Assembly (NCBI RefSeq): GCF_004363295.1
Contig: NZ_SNYQ01000002.1
Coordinates: 311,409 to 375,408 of the forward strand
Source: Mesocricetibacter intestinalis
Lineage (GTDB): Bacteria; Pseudomonadota; Gammaproteobacteria; Enterobacterales; Pasteurellaceae
Reading direction: 5' to 3'
Length of the DNA stretch: 64,000 nt
Under the pieces are notes generated by a model, which was given only the letters and a program-made list of their open reading frames with translations, was not told the DNA's origin and did no database searches. Of the stretch, positions 1 to 8,477 are shown piece after piece; the stretch's first letter is position 1; the number at the start of each line of letters is the position of its first letter. Both the position numbers and the translations under genes were made by a program.

Positions 1-2
1 GT

Positions 3-311
3 GTTGCGATTTCGCGCGCCTTAGTGATGAAACCTAAAATTATGCTGTTTGATGAACCGACCTCCGCCCTTGATCCGGAATTAGTCAGCGAAGTGCTGTT
101 GGTGATGGAAAATCTGGCCAAAGAGGGAATGACCATGATTATAGTTACCCATGAAATGCAGTTCGCTTTGAAGGTTTCGGATAAAATCGCCTTTATGGAT
201 GCGGGACAAATCGCTTATCTGCAAACGCCGGATGAGCTGAGAAACAATGATGATGCGCGAATCCGTCGCTTTATTAACAACCAGATTTTACTGAACGATT
301 ACAGTATTTAA
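3..311 (+). CDS. Amino acid ABC transporter ATP-binding subunit, C-terminal part
   Basis: This is the 3' end of an ABC ATPase; the open frame runs off the left edge, so Walker A and most of the signature are missing. What remains begins with the end of the signature helix ([11 protein letters not shown]) and the Walker B/D-loop [12 protein letters not shown], followed by the switch histidine in VTHEM. The wording matches the HisP/GlnQ polar amino acid family, which energises uptake of an amino acid or related compound at the inner membrane. It lies 26 bases upstream of the ATC-hydrolase-like gene on the same strand, so it probably belongs to the same operon and may import its substrate. The substrate itself cannot be read from this fragment. 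Confidence 0.9.
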   Translation, partial: VAISRALVMKPKIMLFDEPTSALDPELVSEVLLVMENLAKEGMTMIIVTHEMQFALKVSDKIAFMDAGQIAYLQTPDELRNNDDARIRRFINNQILLNDYSI

Positions 312-337
312 GCATTAACCCTTGCGGAGAAATATTT

Positions 338-838
338 ATGACTCAGGAATTTGTTGAAATCGGTATTCTGCAACAAAGAAAAATCGAAGCCGAAATAATC
401 AAACCCATTTATGAAATTATGAAACGTGAATTCGGTGTGGAAAAAGCCAAGGCAATTATCGAAGAAGCGGTTGCCGATGCGGCGATTAATGCCGGTAAAG
501 AATATGCAAAGCGAGAACCTGAAGGTACCAGTGTAGAAAGCTTTGTGGCCTTGCAATATTTATGGGAAAAGGACGACGCGCTGAAAATTGAGGTGGTTAA
601 TAATAACCATCAGCGCTACGACTATAATGTGCATCGCTGTCGTTATGCGGAAATGTATCAGGAAATGGGGCTGGCGGAAATCGGATTTTTGTTATCCTGT
701 AACAGGGACAGTAAGTTTATCGAAGGCTATGCGCCCAACATTAAGCTTACGCGCCCCCATACGGTAATGAACGGCGACGGATTCTGTGATTTCCGTTATG
801 AATTACAGGCGGAAAAAACAGAGGCAAAGGAAAAATAA
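338..838 (+). CDS. ATC (2-amino-thiazoline-4-carboxylate) hydrolase family protein
   Basis: The 166-residue protein resembles the L-2-amino-thiazoline-4-carboxylic acid hydrolase family (AtcB/TsB of Pseudomonas). The family-like signature is at the C-terminus: an FLLSC segment, the LTRPHT strand, then GDGFCDFRYE, where the Cys-Asp pair is the hallmark. AtcB opens the thiazoline ring to give N-carbamoyl-L-cysteine. The start has a GCGGAGA ribosome site. The stop is one base before the next gene, an amidohydrolase of the type that removes the carbamoyl group, so the two reactions would be consecutive. No membrane segment or signal peptide is visible, so a cytoplasmic location is likely. Many family members are uncharacterised, so the substrate is inferred from this pairing. 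Confidence 0.75.
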   Translation: MTQEFVEIGILQQRKIEAEIIKPIYEIMKREFGVEKAKAIIEEAVADAAINAGKEYAKREPEGTSVESFVALQYLWEKDDALKIEVVNNNHQRYDYNVHRCRYAEMYQEMGLAEIGFLLSCNRDSKFIEGYAPNIKLTRPHTVMNGDGFCDFRYELQAEKTEAKEK

Positions 839-839
839 T

Positions 840-2072
840 ATGCTGACGATAAATGAGCGGCGCCTTAAGGAACTGTTGAATCGATTCGCCGATTTCGGCC
901 GCACCCCGAATAACGGAGTTACCCGACTGGCGCTATCCGATGAGGATAAACAGGCGCGGGATTATTTCGTCCAACTGGCCGAACAGGCCGGTTTCGGGGT
1001 AACAATCGATGCTATAGGTAATATTTTCGTGCGCAGAGCGGGAGAAAATCCCCAAGCCGAGCCGATTTTGGTGGGTTCCCATGGCGACTCCCAACCCCTA
1101 GGCGGACGTTTCGACGGTATTTACGGCGTACTGGCCGGTTTGGAAGCCCTGCTCTCCTTCAATGATCAGCAGGTTAAAACCCAACGTCCTATCGATCTGG
1201 TGATGTGGACCAATGAAGAAGGCGCCAGATTTGCTCCGGCAATGATGGGAGCGGCGGTATTTGCGCAGAAATTGCCTTTATCTCAGGCACTGGCGGCAAG
1301 GGATTCGCAAGGTCTCAGCGTCGGCGATGAATTACGACGTATCGGCTACGCCGGTAATGCCGATCTTTCCCGCTATCAAGCTCATTGTGCCGTGGAAATT
1401 CATATTGAACAGGGGCCGATACTGGAGATGCATCAAAAAGACATAGGTATTGTCAGCGGCGCATTGGGGCAAAACTGGTATCAAATCCGTTTTGACGGCG
1501 TAGCTTCCCATGCGGGCACCACTCCTATGGATATGCGCAAAGACGCATCGCTCGGTATGGCAAGGGCTATGCTCGCGTTAAATCAGTTGGGGCGGCGAGA
1601 AATTCCCCATCAAGGACGAGTTACCGTAGGATGCGTTCAGCTGACCCCAAATTCACCGAACGTTATTCCCGGTTCCGCCTACTTTACTCTTGAAGTTCGC
1701 CATCCGGATAAACAGGCCTTGGCAAGAATTGATCAGGAAATCCGCTGCTGTTTGCAAACAATCGCTGCGGAAGAAAAGCTTAAACTGAGCATTAAATCGG
1801 TATTAGCGCTGGATCCGCTGCATTTTAATCCCGATTGCCTGAATCTGATGGAACAGGTATGCCGGCAGTTAGGGTATTCCTATGAACACATAGTTTCCGG
1901 CGCAGGACATGATTCCTGCCAGTTAAACGACAGATTCCCGACCGCCATGCTGTTTATTCCCTGCATTGACGGACTCAGCCATAATGAAGCGGAAGATATC
2001 CGGCCGGAATGGTCTGCCGCCGGAGCCGAGGTTTTAGCCAATACCCTCTTCGAACTGGCGAACCGTCCCTAG
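840..2072 (+). CDS. M20 family N-carbamoyl-amino acid hydrolase / allantoate-type amidohydrolase
   Basis: A 410-residue dimetal hydrolase of the hydantoinase/carbamoylase branch of family M20. Visible motifs are GSHGDSQPLGGRFDG (first metal-binding His and Asp), TNEEGARFAP (catalytic Glu pair), VEIHIEQGP (metal His), GVASHAGTTPM (dimerisation-domain substrate site) and GAGHDS. I start at the ATG at 840 because it is one base after the upstream stop and has AGGCAAAGGAA before it; an upstream in-frame ATG at 786 lies inside the previous gene. The family removes carbamoyl groups from N-carbamoyl-L-amino acids or ureido compounds. Next to an ATC hydrolase, N-carbamoyl-L-cysteine is the natural guess (AtcC/TsC role). 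Alternatives are beta-ureidopropionase or allantoate amidohydrolase. Confidence 0.88.
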   Translation: MLTINERRLKELLNRFADFGRTPNNGVTRLALSDEDKQARDYFVQLAEQAGFGVTIDAIGNIFVRRAGENPQAEPILVGSHGDSQPLGGRFDGIYGVLAGLEALLSFNDQQVKTQRPIDLVMWTNEEGARFAPAMMGAAVFAQKLPLSQALAARDSQGLSVGDELRRIGYAGNADLSRYQAHCAVEIHIEQGPILEMHQKDIGIVSGALGQNWYQIRFDGVASHAGTTPMDMRKDASLGMARAMLALNQLGRREIPHQGRVTVGCVQLTPNSPNVIPGSAYFTLEVRHPDKQALARIDQEIRCCLQTIAAEEKLKLSIKSVLALDPLHFNPDCLNLMEQVCRQLGYSYEHIVSGAGHDSCQLNDRFPTAMLFIPCIDGLSHNEAEDIRPEWSAAGAEVLANTLFELANRP

Positions 2073-2083
2073 TATAAAAAGAG

Positions 2084-2107
2084 CGGTCGGTTTTCGGCCG
2101 TTTTTTT
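2084..2107 (+). terminator. Terminator of the ATC-hydrolase operon
   Basis: A 6-bp GC-rich stem (one G-U pair) with a 5-base loop is followed by seven T, 12 bases after the amidohydrolase stop. The 5' arm is part of an AAGAGCGGT word. Confidence 0.75.
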
Positions 2108-2116
2108 CCGATAAAA

Positions 2117-2143
2117 AAACCCTTTCTTGTAACGAAAGGGTTT
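2117..2143 (-). terminator. Terminator of rplY
   Basis: A perfect 10-bp stem (AAACCCTTTC / GAAAGGGTTT, 7-base loop) is followed on the minus strand by a T-rich tract, 26 bases after the rplY stop. Confidence 0.8.
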
Positions 2144-2168
2144 CAATACCTAATATCAAAAATGCGAA

Positions 2169-2456
2169 TTAAGCACGTTTGAAGTCGATATGTGCAAGTT
2201 TAGGTTTGAACGGATGACGCTGCATCGCCTGTACTTTAACTGCAACTTCTTTACCTTCAATCACAAGAGTGATTACTTCGGAATAGAAAGAATCATGTAC
2301 CTGAGCGTTGTTTAATTCATCGTGATTTAATACGATTGCAACAGGCGCTTCACTACCGCCGTAAACAATAGCGGGAATCTGACCGTTATGACGCAGGCGG
2401 CGGCTCGCACCCTTACCATGCGTTGTACGAACTTCAGCGTTAAATTTAAATGCCAT
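2169..2456 (-). CDS. rplY: 50S ribosomal protein L25
   Basis: The 95-residue protein is the short, single-domain L25 typical of gammaproteobacteria, without the C-terminal CTC extension found elsewhere. It binds loop E of 5S rRNA in the central protuberance of the large subunit. Recognisable segments are GKGASRRLR near the N-terminus, the IPAIVYGG strand and the terminal [12 protein letters not shown]. It stands alone with its own promoter and terminator, divergent from the DedA gene. The leader carries a small hairpin that might be a target for L25, but that is untested. Confidence 0.97.
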   Translation of the reverse strand: MAFKFNAEVRTTHGKGASRRLRHNGQIPAIVYGGSEAPVAIVLNHDELNNAQVHDSFYSEVITLVIEGKEVAVKVQAMQRHPFKPKLAHIDFKRA

Positions 2457-2490
2457 TTTGATGTTCTCTTAAAAATCAAGGTTTGTGATA

Positions 2491-2514
2491 AAATCGCAGG
2501 CGACCCAGCGATTT
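2491..2514 (-). promoter_or_regulatory. Hairpin in the rplY leader
   Basis: AAATCGC and GCGATTT pair around a 10-base loop between the predicted promoter and the rplY start. Its function is unknown; ribosomal-protein leaders often carry autoregulatory structures. Confidence 0.35.
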
Positions 2515-2551
2515 CCCATAATTTGCTCAAAGGCTTACTTTGAGAGCGGCG

Positions 2552-2580
2552 ATTATAATAAATCAAAGGGAAAAGATCAA
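2552..2580 (-). promoter_or_regulatory. Sigma-70 promoter of rplY
   Basis: On the minus strand TTGATC (2580-2575) and a perfect TATAAT (2557-2552) are separated by 17 bases, about 95 bases upstream of the rplY start. Confidence 0.7.
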
Positions 2581-2694
2581 ACGAATCCGTCCTCTCGGCG
2601 CTAAATAAATGAAATTGCACTGGTATTTCCAACTTAAAAAGTGCAAAATAACCCCATCTTTTTTCACCGTAACAACTCAGAGAATAATATCCGA

Positions 2695-3303
2695 ATGGAA
2701 ATTTTGGTCGATTTTTTTATTAATTACGGTTATTGGGCCGTGTTACTGGTATTGATTATCTGCGGTTTCGGCGTACCTATTCCGGAGGATATAACCTTGG
2801 TATCCGGCGGTATTATTGCCGGTCTGGGCTACGCCAATCCGCATATTATGTTGGTGGTCAGCATGATCGGGGTACTGCTCGGCGACAGCACCATGTATTG
2901 GCTGGGGCGTATCTACGGGGTCAAAATTCTGCGCTTCCGCCCTATTCGCCGTGTAATGACTTTGCAACGTTTACGCATGGTGCGGGCTAAATTCGATCAA
3001 TACGGCAACCGCGTATTATTCGTCGCTCGTTTTCTGCCCGGTCTCAGAGCGCCGATTTATACGGTGGCGGGAATTACCCGCCGGGTAAGTTATACCCGCT
3101 TTGTGCTGCTCGATTTCTTTGCTGCGATTATTTCCGTACCTATCTGGGTTTATCTCGGTTTCCACGGCGGTAATAATCATGAATGGATTGAAGCCCAGAT
3201 CCGTAAAGGACAAATGGGAATTTATGCGATTCTCGCCCTATTGGTGTTATTTATCGGCTGGAAAGTTTATAAAGCTAAAAAGGCTAAAAAAGCGCAGGAT
3301 TAA
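2695..3303 (+). CDS. DedA family inner-membrane protein
   Basis: The 202-residue polytopic protein belongs to the DedA/SNARE-associated (VTT) family, represented in E. coli by YqjA, YghB and DedA. Members act as proton-linked lipid-carrier or phospholipid transporters needed for envelope stability. Visible features are an N-terminal hydrophobic stretch, the re-entrant segment GFGVPIPEDITLVSGG with an acidic pair, the central FVARFLPGLRAPIYTVAG motif with conserved arginines, and a C-terminal hairpin ending in a Lys-rich tail. I chose the ATG at 2695, preceded by AGAG, instead of the in-frame GTG at 2641, because family members begin just before the first hydrophobic stretch. Which paralogue it corresponds to is not clear. 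Confidence 0.88.
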   Translation: MEILVDFFINYGYWAVLLVLIICGFGVPIPEDITLVSGGIIAGLGYANPHIMLVVSMIGVLLGDSTMYWLGRIYGVKILRFRPIRRVMTLQRLRMVRAKFDQYGNRVLFVARFLPGLRAPIYTVAGITRRVSYTRFVLLDFFAAIISVPIWVYLGFHGGNNHEWIEAQIRKGQMGIYAILALLVLFIGWKVYKAKKAKKAQD

Positions 3304-3365
3304 TCCGAAAAATTCACTATTCAAACCGGTGTAATTGCCGGCTTCTCATTTAAGGAAACAAATAA

Positions 3366-3734
3366 ATGCAAATTAAATCTCTCTCTTATGAATTTTCCGT
3401 CTGTAAAGTGGCGGATTATACCCAGGTGAATTTGGATTCGGATTACTGCTTTATCGCCAAAACCGACCAAGAAAAATCATTGGTCTGCATTAGCGACGAG
3501 GTTCCCGCCAATGTAATAGAACGCGATGATGGCTGGCGGGCTTTCCGTATCCAGGGAATTCTGGATTTTTCATTGATCGGAATATTGTCAAAAATCTCAA
3601 CAATTCTGGCTGAACATAAAATCGGTATTTTTGCCGTTTCCAGTTTTAACACGGATTATATTCTGACGAAGCGGGAAAATTACCGAAAAGCCTTAGCAGC
3701 ATTGGAAAAGGCGGGCTACCAGATTTTGGAATAA
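3366..3734 (+). CDS. ACT domain-containing protein (CASTOR-like)
   Basis: The 122-residue protein has two halves. Residues 1-55 form a small beta domain; the second half carries the ACT-like core RIQGILDFSLIGILSKISTILAEHKIGIFAVSSFNTDYIL. ACT domains bind amino acids and usually sit in regulated enzymes; free-standing copies of this type are also found as CASTOR-like proteins of unknown role in bacteria. AAGGAAAC lies before the start. It is a single-gene unit that converges on pepN through a shared terminator. I see no catalytic motif, and its ligand cannot be read from sequence. Confidence 0.75.
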   Translation: MQIKSLSYEFSVCKVADYTQVNLDSDYCFIAKTDQEKSLVCISDEVPANVIERDDGWRAFRIQGILDFSLIGILSKISTILAEHKIGIFAVSSFNTDYILTKRENYRKALAALEKAGYQILE

Positions 3735-3767
3735 ATCGATGGCGGCAAAAAAACTTTCATTTTTTTG

Positions 3768-3776
3768 ACCGCACTT
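3768..3776 (-). repeat. DNA uptake signal sequence (Haemophilus type)
   Basis: Exact ACCGCACTT, the reverse complement of the Pasteurellaceae uptake core AAGTGCGGT. Other exact copies that I found start at 7191, 7210, 17585, 22396, 22424, 24965, 27113, 31091, 41272, 48421, 48705, 52039 and 58150. The list is by eye and may be incomplete. Confidence 0.9.
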
Positions 3777-3800
3777 TTATGGGATCTTCCCCCTTGCATA

Positions 3801-3830
3801 ATTAAGCCCGTACCGGAGTACGGGCTTAAT
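3801..3830. terminator. Bidirectional terminator between the ACT gene and pepN
   Basis: A perfect 13-bp stem with loop CGGA, with A/T-rich flanks giving T runs on both strands. It ends both convergent genes. Confidence 0.9.
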
Positions 3831-3832
3831 TT

Positions 3833-6445
3833 TTAGCTGTTTAAGGCTTTATCAATTTTCTCGAATAAATCTTTAGACAGATTTTCCACTTCGTTCAACC
3901 GTTCCAATGCACGCCGCATCAGCGTTTGGCGTTGGCTGTCATAGCGGGAGAAACGAATCAAGGGTTCGATCAAACGTGAGGCTACCTGCGGATTGCTATG
4001 GTTAAGGCGAATCAGCATATCGGTTAAAAAGCGGTAACCTGCGCCGTTAATGGCGTGGAACGCTTTAGGATTCTGCGCGGCAAAGCTACCGATTAACGCC
4101 CTTACCCGATTCGGGTTATTAAAATTAAAGCTTGGGTGTTCCATTAGCTGCTGAACCAGCAACAGCACGTTATCATCCGGACGGGTAGCCTGCAAACTAA
4201 ACCATTTGTCCATAACCAATCCGTCATGTCGCCATTTTTGTTCAAAATCTCCTAATATATTGTCTCGGCAGCTCAGTTGCGCTTTTACCGCAGCTTCCAT
4301 TGCGGCAAGGCTGTCCGTCATATTATTGGCGTGTTGATAATGCTTATGCACCATGGTATTACCTAATTCGGTAAAAGCCAGATAAGACAGACACAAATTA
4401 CGCAGGCTGCGTAATGCGATATCTTCCGCTTCGATACGATATTGTTCCAATCGAATGGCGTTATAGGTATTTAACCATAGCTCCTTCAGATTTTCGGCGA
4501 TGCTGCGCTGCATAAAATCTCTGACGGCAGCGATAGCATCGGGCAAAATCACTTTAAACTGCTCGGCAAACTCCGTTTCCTTCGGTAGGGTCAGAATTAA
4601 GCGGGTTAATGCCGCATTATCCTGATAATGGGTCAGAACATCGGCCAGAGCCTCCATAATCTCGGCGGAAAAGTTTAATTCTTCGCCCTGCTGATACAGA
4701 GATATGTTACGTCGTAACTCTGCCGAGAACAGCATTTGCATAGCGTCCCAGCGCACAAATTCATTTTTGGCGGATTTCAATAGGGTAATCAGCTGCCGGT
4801 TACTGTAATCGTAATTTAATTTTACCGGTGCGGAAAAATCACAGAGCAAGGCGGGAACGGGTTTGCTGCTGATATCATGGAATTCAAACACCTGTTCTTT
4901 GAGCTTAACGTCCAGTACGTCGGATACCACTTGTCCGTTATTCATTAATGTGAAAGGAATTCCCTTTTGATTATAGAGTGCGATTTTTAACGGAATATGT
5001 AAATTGACCTTATCCATTTGATCCGCAGTAGGCGGGGTTAGCTGTGCAACAAATAAACGATAAATATGTTTCTTTTCATCATAATCATCGCTTATTGTTA
5101 ATTCCGGCGTACCGGACTGACTGTACCAGCGACGGAATTGCCCCAGATCCACCCCCGAAGCTCTCTCCATTGCAGATACAAAGTCTTCGCAGGTCGCAGC
5201 CTTACCATCATTTTCCGCAATATACAGTTGCATCCCCTGCTGAAAACGTTTTTCTCCAAGCAAGGTATGAATCATACGTATAACTTCCGCCCCTTTCTCA
5301 TATACGGTCATGGTATAGAAATTATTCATTTCCAATACTTTTTCCGGACGAATAGGGTGCGACATCGGGCTGGCATCTTCTGCAAACTGAGCGGTGCGCA
5401 GGAATTTTACATTAGTAATACGATTCACCGCTCTGGAGCCCGTATCGGAAGAAAATTCCTGATCGCGAAATACGGTCAGCCCCTCTTTCAAACTGAGCTG
5501 GAACCAATCCCGGCAGGTAACCCTGTTACCCGTCCAGTTATGGAAATATTCATGGGCGATAACGCTTTCCACCGCCAAATAATCCTCATCTGTCGCGGTC
5601 TGCGGATTGGCCAGTACATATTTGGAATTAAAGATATTTAGCCCTTTGTTCTCCATTGCGCCCATATTGAAGAAATCCACGGCAACGATCATATAAATAT
5701 CCAGATCATATTCCAGGTTAAAGCGTTCTTCATCCCATTTCATCGCATTTTTAAGACTTTGCATCGCCCATTCGGCGCGTTCTACATTACCGCGATCCAC
5801 ATAGAGTTCCAAGGCAACGGAACGCCCGCTTTTGGTTGTAAAACTGTCTTTCAGCAAATCAAAATCACCGGCTACCAGCGCAAAAAGGTAGCTGGGTTTC
5901 GGAAAGGGATCATGCCATTCCACCCAATGGCGACCGTCTTCATATTCCCCGGCGGCGACTCGATTTCCGTTAGACAGCAAATAAGGGTACTTACTTTTAT
6001 CCGCACTGATTCGGGTCGTATAGCGTGCCAGTACATCCGGTCTGTCCAACATATAAGTGATTTGGCGGAAGCCTTCCGCCTCACATTGCGTACAGAGCGC
6101 ATCGCCCGACTGATAAAGCCCCTGTAGCGAAGTATTTTCTGCCGGCACCAGGTAAGTAACGATTTCCAGTTCGAAAGCCTCCGCATCGATTCCCTTTAAA
6201 TCCAGGGTAATGCTCTCTCCGTCCTGCCGGTAGGCGAGAAAGTTTTCACCGTTGATTTTAATTGAAGCGAACTGAAAACCTTGTCCGTCCAGGCGCAATT
6301 CCGTAGCCTGCGGGTTTAATCGTTTATAATTGCCGGTGGCGGTAACTACGGTTTTAGCCGCATCGAGTTGGAAATCAAGTAAGATATTACTGAGGGTAAA
6401 ATCGGGAGTTTTATAGTCTTTTCTGTATTTTGCTTTGGCCTGCAT
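3833..6445 (-). CDS. pepN: Aminopeptidase N (M1 family)
   Basis: The 870-residue zinc metallo-aminopeptidase is the same length as E. coli PepN. It removes N-terminal residues from peptides in the cytoplasm. Visible are the exopeptidase motif GAMENKGLNIF, which binds the substrate amino terminus, and the zinc site HEYFHNWTGNRVTCRDWFQLSLKE (HExxH-18-E). The long C-terminal helical domain follows. I start at the ATG at 6445, MQAKAKYRKDY, which aligns with the family start; the open frame continues 33 codons upstream without similarity. A GGATG ribosome site precedes it. It is monocistronic. Confidence 0.97.
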   Translation of the reverse strand: MQAKAKYRKDYKTPDFTLSNILLDFQLDAAKTVVTATGNYKRLNPQATELRLDGQGFQFASIKINGENFLAYRQDGESITLDLKGIDAEAFELEIVTYLVPAENTSLQGLYQSGDALCTQCEAEGFRQITYMLDRPDVLARYTTRISADKSKYPYLLSNGNRVAAGEYEDGRHWVEWHDPFPKPSYLFALVAGDFDLLKDSFTTKSGRSVALELYVDRGNVERAEWAMQSLKNAMKWDEERFNLEYDLDIYMIVAVDFFNMGAMENKGLNIFNSKYVLANPQTATDEDYLAVESVIAHEYFHNWTGNRVTCRDWFQLSLKEGLTVFRDQEFSSDTGSRAVNRITNVKFLRTAQFAEDASPMSHPIRPEKVLEMNNFYTMTVYEKGAEVIRMIHTLLGEKRFQQGMQLYIAENDGKAATCEDFVSAMERASGVDLGQFRRWYSQSGTPELTISDDYDEKKHIYRLFVAQLTPPTADQMDKVNLHIPLKIALYNQKGIPFTLMNNGQVVSDVLDVKLKEQVFEFHDISSKPVPALLCDFSAPVKLNYDYSNRQLITLLKSAKNEFVRWDAMQMLFSAELRRNISLYQQGEELNFSAEIMEALADVLTHYQDNAALTRLILTLPKETEFAEQFKVILPDAIAAVRDFMQRSIAENLKELWLNTYNAIRLEQYRIEAEDIALRSLRNLCLSYLAFTELGNTMVHKHYQHANNMTDSLAAMEAAVKAQLSCRDNILGDFEQKWRHDGLVMDKWFSLQATRPDDNVLLLVQQLMEHPSFNFNNPNRVRALIGSFAAQNPKAFHAINGAGYRFLTDMLIRLNHSNPQVASRLIEPLIRFSRYDSQRQTLMRRALERLNEVENLSKDLFEKIDKALNS

Positions 6446-6612
6446 AAAAAACATCCAATAATTAACACTAAAAATTGGCTTAGGATATGACGTTACGTAC
6501 AAAGTTGCAACCAAATATTTCCCTCTCTTCACTGCCGAAATCAAGCGCTTAAAGCCCTCAACCCAAGCTCAAAACAATCCCCGTAGGGGGGCGCCGAACA
6601 GAGATAAAGCTG

Positions 6613-6628
6613 TCGCAATCGTTTGCCC
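6613..6628. promoter_or_regulatory. PurR box upstream of purE
   Basis: TCGCAATCGTTTGCCC agrees at 12 of 16 positions with the PurR operator ACGCAAACGTTTGCGT and lies about 50 bases before purE. TATGCT directly downstream could be the -10 hexamer, so PurR would occlude RNA polymerase. Confidence 0.75.
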
Positions 6629-6677
6629 GTTATGCTATGCTAAGCGGCGTTGAATCTTAACCTTGTCTGAGAGAATT

Positions 6678-7175
6678 ATGTCGGATCAAAAAATACAAAT
6701 CGCCATTGTAATGGGTTCCAAAAGCGACTGGGCAACCATGCAGGAAGCCGCAAATATTTTAGATGAATTGCATCTGCCCTATCATGTGGAGATCGTTTCC
6801 GCGCACCGTACCCCGGATAAACTTTTTCAGTTTGCCGAACAGGCCGAACAAAAGGGCTATAAAGTGATTATTGCCGGAGCCGGCGGCGCTGCCCATCTGC
6901 CGGGAATGCTGGCCGCAAAAACCCTGGTTCCCGTACTTGGCGTGCCGGTTAAAAGCAGTATGCTAAGCGGTGTGGACAGTTTGTATTCCATCGTGCAAAT
7001 GCCGAAAGGTATTCCGGTCGGCACCTTAGCTATAGGGCCTGCCGGTGCGGCAAATGCCGGACTGTTCGCCGCTCAGATGCTGGCCACTACGGAACCCGAG
7101 CTACTTAAACGTTTAGGTCGCTTCAGAGCAACGCAAACCGCTCAGGTTACGGATAATCCGGATCCCCGGGGATAA
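6678..7175 (+). CDS. purE: N5-carboxyaminoimidazole ribonucleotide mutase
   Basis: The 165-residue class I PurE moves the carboxylate of N5-CAIR to C4 to give CAIR in purine synthesis. The active-site signature GSKSDWATM is at the N-terminus, SAHRTP binds the substrate, and [11 protein letters not shown] is the glycine-rich loop. I prefer the ATG at 6678 over an in-frame TTG at 6663, because GAGAG gives it a ribosome site and family proteins start just before this motif. It is followed by purK, whose product supplies N5-CAIR, and preceded by a PurR box. Confidence 0.96.
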   Translation: MSDQKIQIAIVMGSKSDWATMQEAANILDELHLPYHVEIVSAHRTPDKLFQFAEQAEQKGYKVIIAGAGGAAHLPGMLAAKTLVPVLGVPVKSSMLSGVDSLYSIVQMPKGIPVGTLAIGPAGAANAGLFAAQMLATTEPELLKRLGRFRATQTAQVTDNPDPRG

Positions 7176-7190
7176 ATTTTCGTTTTTTCA

Positions 7191-7218
7191 ACCGCACTTT
7201 TAACGCTAAAAGTGCGGT
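7191..7218. terminator. Uptake-sequence hairpin between purE and purK
   Basis: Two inverted copies of the uptake signal form a perfect 12-bp stem (ACCGCACTTTTA / TAAAAGTGCGGT) with loop ACGC, followed by a broken T run. It could attenuate transcription into purK, whose start is 23 bases further on. Confidence 0.75.
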
Positions 7219-7240
7219 TAGTTTTTGTAAGGTTTTTATA

Positions 7241-8329
7241 ATGCAGAAAAGTACAATCTATCCTACAGTTTATGTTCTCGGTAATGGTCAACTCGGCCGT
7301 ATGTTAGGTTATGCCGGCGCGCCGCTGGATATTGAGGTTCGCCCCCTTGCCTTTGATGCACCGGCCTTTCAACCGGATGAAAGCAGTATTATCACGGCGG
7401 AAATCGAACGCTGGGAAACTACTCCGCTCACGGAAATACTGGCTAACCATAAGAAATTCGTAAATAAAGAAGTATTCGGTAAATTAGCGGATCGACTGTC
7501 GCAAAAAAGGCTGTTGGACGAACTGGAATTACCGACTTCTCCTTGGCGCTTGTTGGAAAATGCCGCACAATGGCCGGAGCTATTTTCCCAAATTGGAGAA
7601 AAACTCGTGGTTAAACGCCGTATGGGCGGTTATGACGGGCGCGGTCAATGGATTATCAATGAACACAACAAATCCCTGATTGATAACAGCCTGTTCGGCG
7701 AAACCATTGCGGAAAAGTTTATTCCCTTTGATTATGAGGTTTCCCTGGTGGGGGCAAGATTTGCCAATGGCGATACAAGATTCTACCCTCTAACCCATAA
7801 TTTACAGCAGAACGGAATTTTACGTTACAGCGTGGTAGCAACGGATTTTCCGCAGCAAGCCGCTCAGCAACAACAAGCGGAGGCTATGCTCGGTAAAATC
7901 ATGCACAAACTGAATTATATCGGTGTGATGGCGATGGAATGCTTTGTGGTGGGCGATCGGCTGTTAATTAACGAACTGGCGCCGCGTGTACATAACAGCG
8001 GACATTGGACTCAATCCGGTTGTTCCGTCAGCCAATTCGAATTGCATTTACGCGCCCTGCTGGACTTACCGACGCCGGAGTTGCAAATTTTCGCACCGAG
8101 CGTTATGGTAAATCTGATTGGCACCGAGCATAATCCCCATTGGCTCAGTACCCCTTTCGCCCAGCTGCACTGGTACGGTAAAGAAGTACGCAGCGGTAGA
8201 AAGGTCGGCCATATTAACCTGACCCATCCGGATAAAGGCGTATTGATTACACAATTGGAAAAATTAAGGGCGGAATTACCCCCGGATTATCAATCCGGTT
8301 TAAATTGGGCGGTTGAAAAACTAAAATAA
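7241..8329 (+). CDS. purK: N5-carboxyaminoimidazole ribonucleotide synthetase
   Basis: The 362-residue ATP-grasp enzyme carboxylates aminoimidazole ribonucleotide with ATP and bicarbonate, giving the substrate of PurE. Visible are the N-terminal glycine-rich VLGNGQLGRMLGYAG, the ATP-grasp lysines in KLVVKRRMGGYDGRGQW, the metal-binding loop INELAPRVHNSGHWT and SVSQFELHLRALLDLP. Length and layout match E. coli PurK (355 residues). It is co-directional with purE, 65 bases downstream, with an uptake-sequence hairpin between them. Confidence 0.96.
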   Translation: MQKSTIYPTVYVLGNGQLGRMLGYAGAPLDIEVRPLAFDAPAFQPDESSIITAEIERWETTPLTEILANHKKFVNKEVFGKLADRLSQKRLLDELELPTSPWRLLENAAQWPELFSQIGEKLVVKRRMGGYDGRGQWIINEHNKSLIDNSLFGETIAEKFIPFDYEVSLVGARFANGDTRFYPLTHNLQQNGILRYSVVATDFPQQAAQQQQAEAMLGKIMHKLNYIGVMAMECFVVGDRLLINELAPRVHNSGHWTQSGCSVSQFELHLRALLDLPTPELQIFAPSVMVNLIGTEHNPHWLSTPFAQLHWYGKEVRSGRKVGHINLTHPDKGVLITQLEKLRAELPPDYQSGLNWAVEKLK

Positions 8330-8402
8330 TTTAAAGTTAATTTAATTTTTTTAGATAAATTTTAATAAATATCATAAATAATAAAATTTTCTTTAAACAG
8401 AC

Positions 8403-8431
8403 TTGCTAAATCTGCAAAGGCGCAGTATAAC
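8403..8431 (+). promoter_or_regulatory. Promoter of aspC
   Basis: TTGCTA (8403-8408) and TATAAC (8426-8431) are 17 bases apart, about 45 bases before the aspC start, after a very AT-rich stretch that may act as an UP element. Confidence 0.6.
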
Positions 8432-8477
8432 CTTAACCGAGCGCATAATTTTATTCACAGTAAGTAAGGATGACAGT

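Noticed and set aside
5138-5641. Open frame of 167 codons opposite pepN
   Set aside because: It lies entirely antisense to the conserved M1 peptidase core and has no recognisable protein features or ribosome site.
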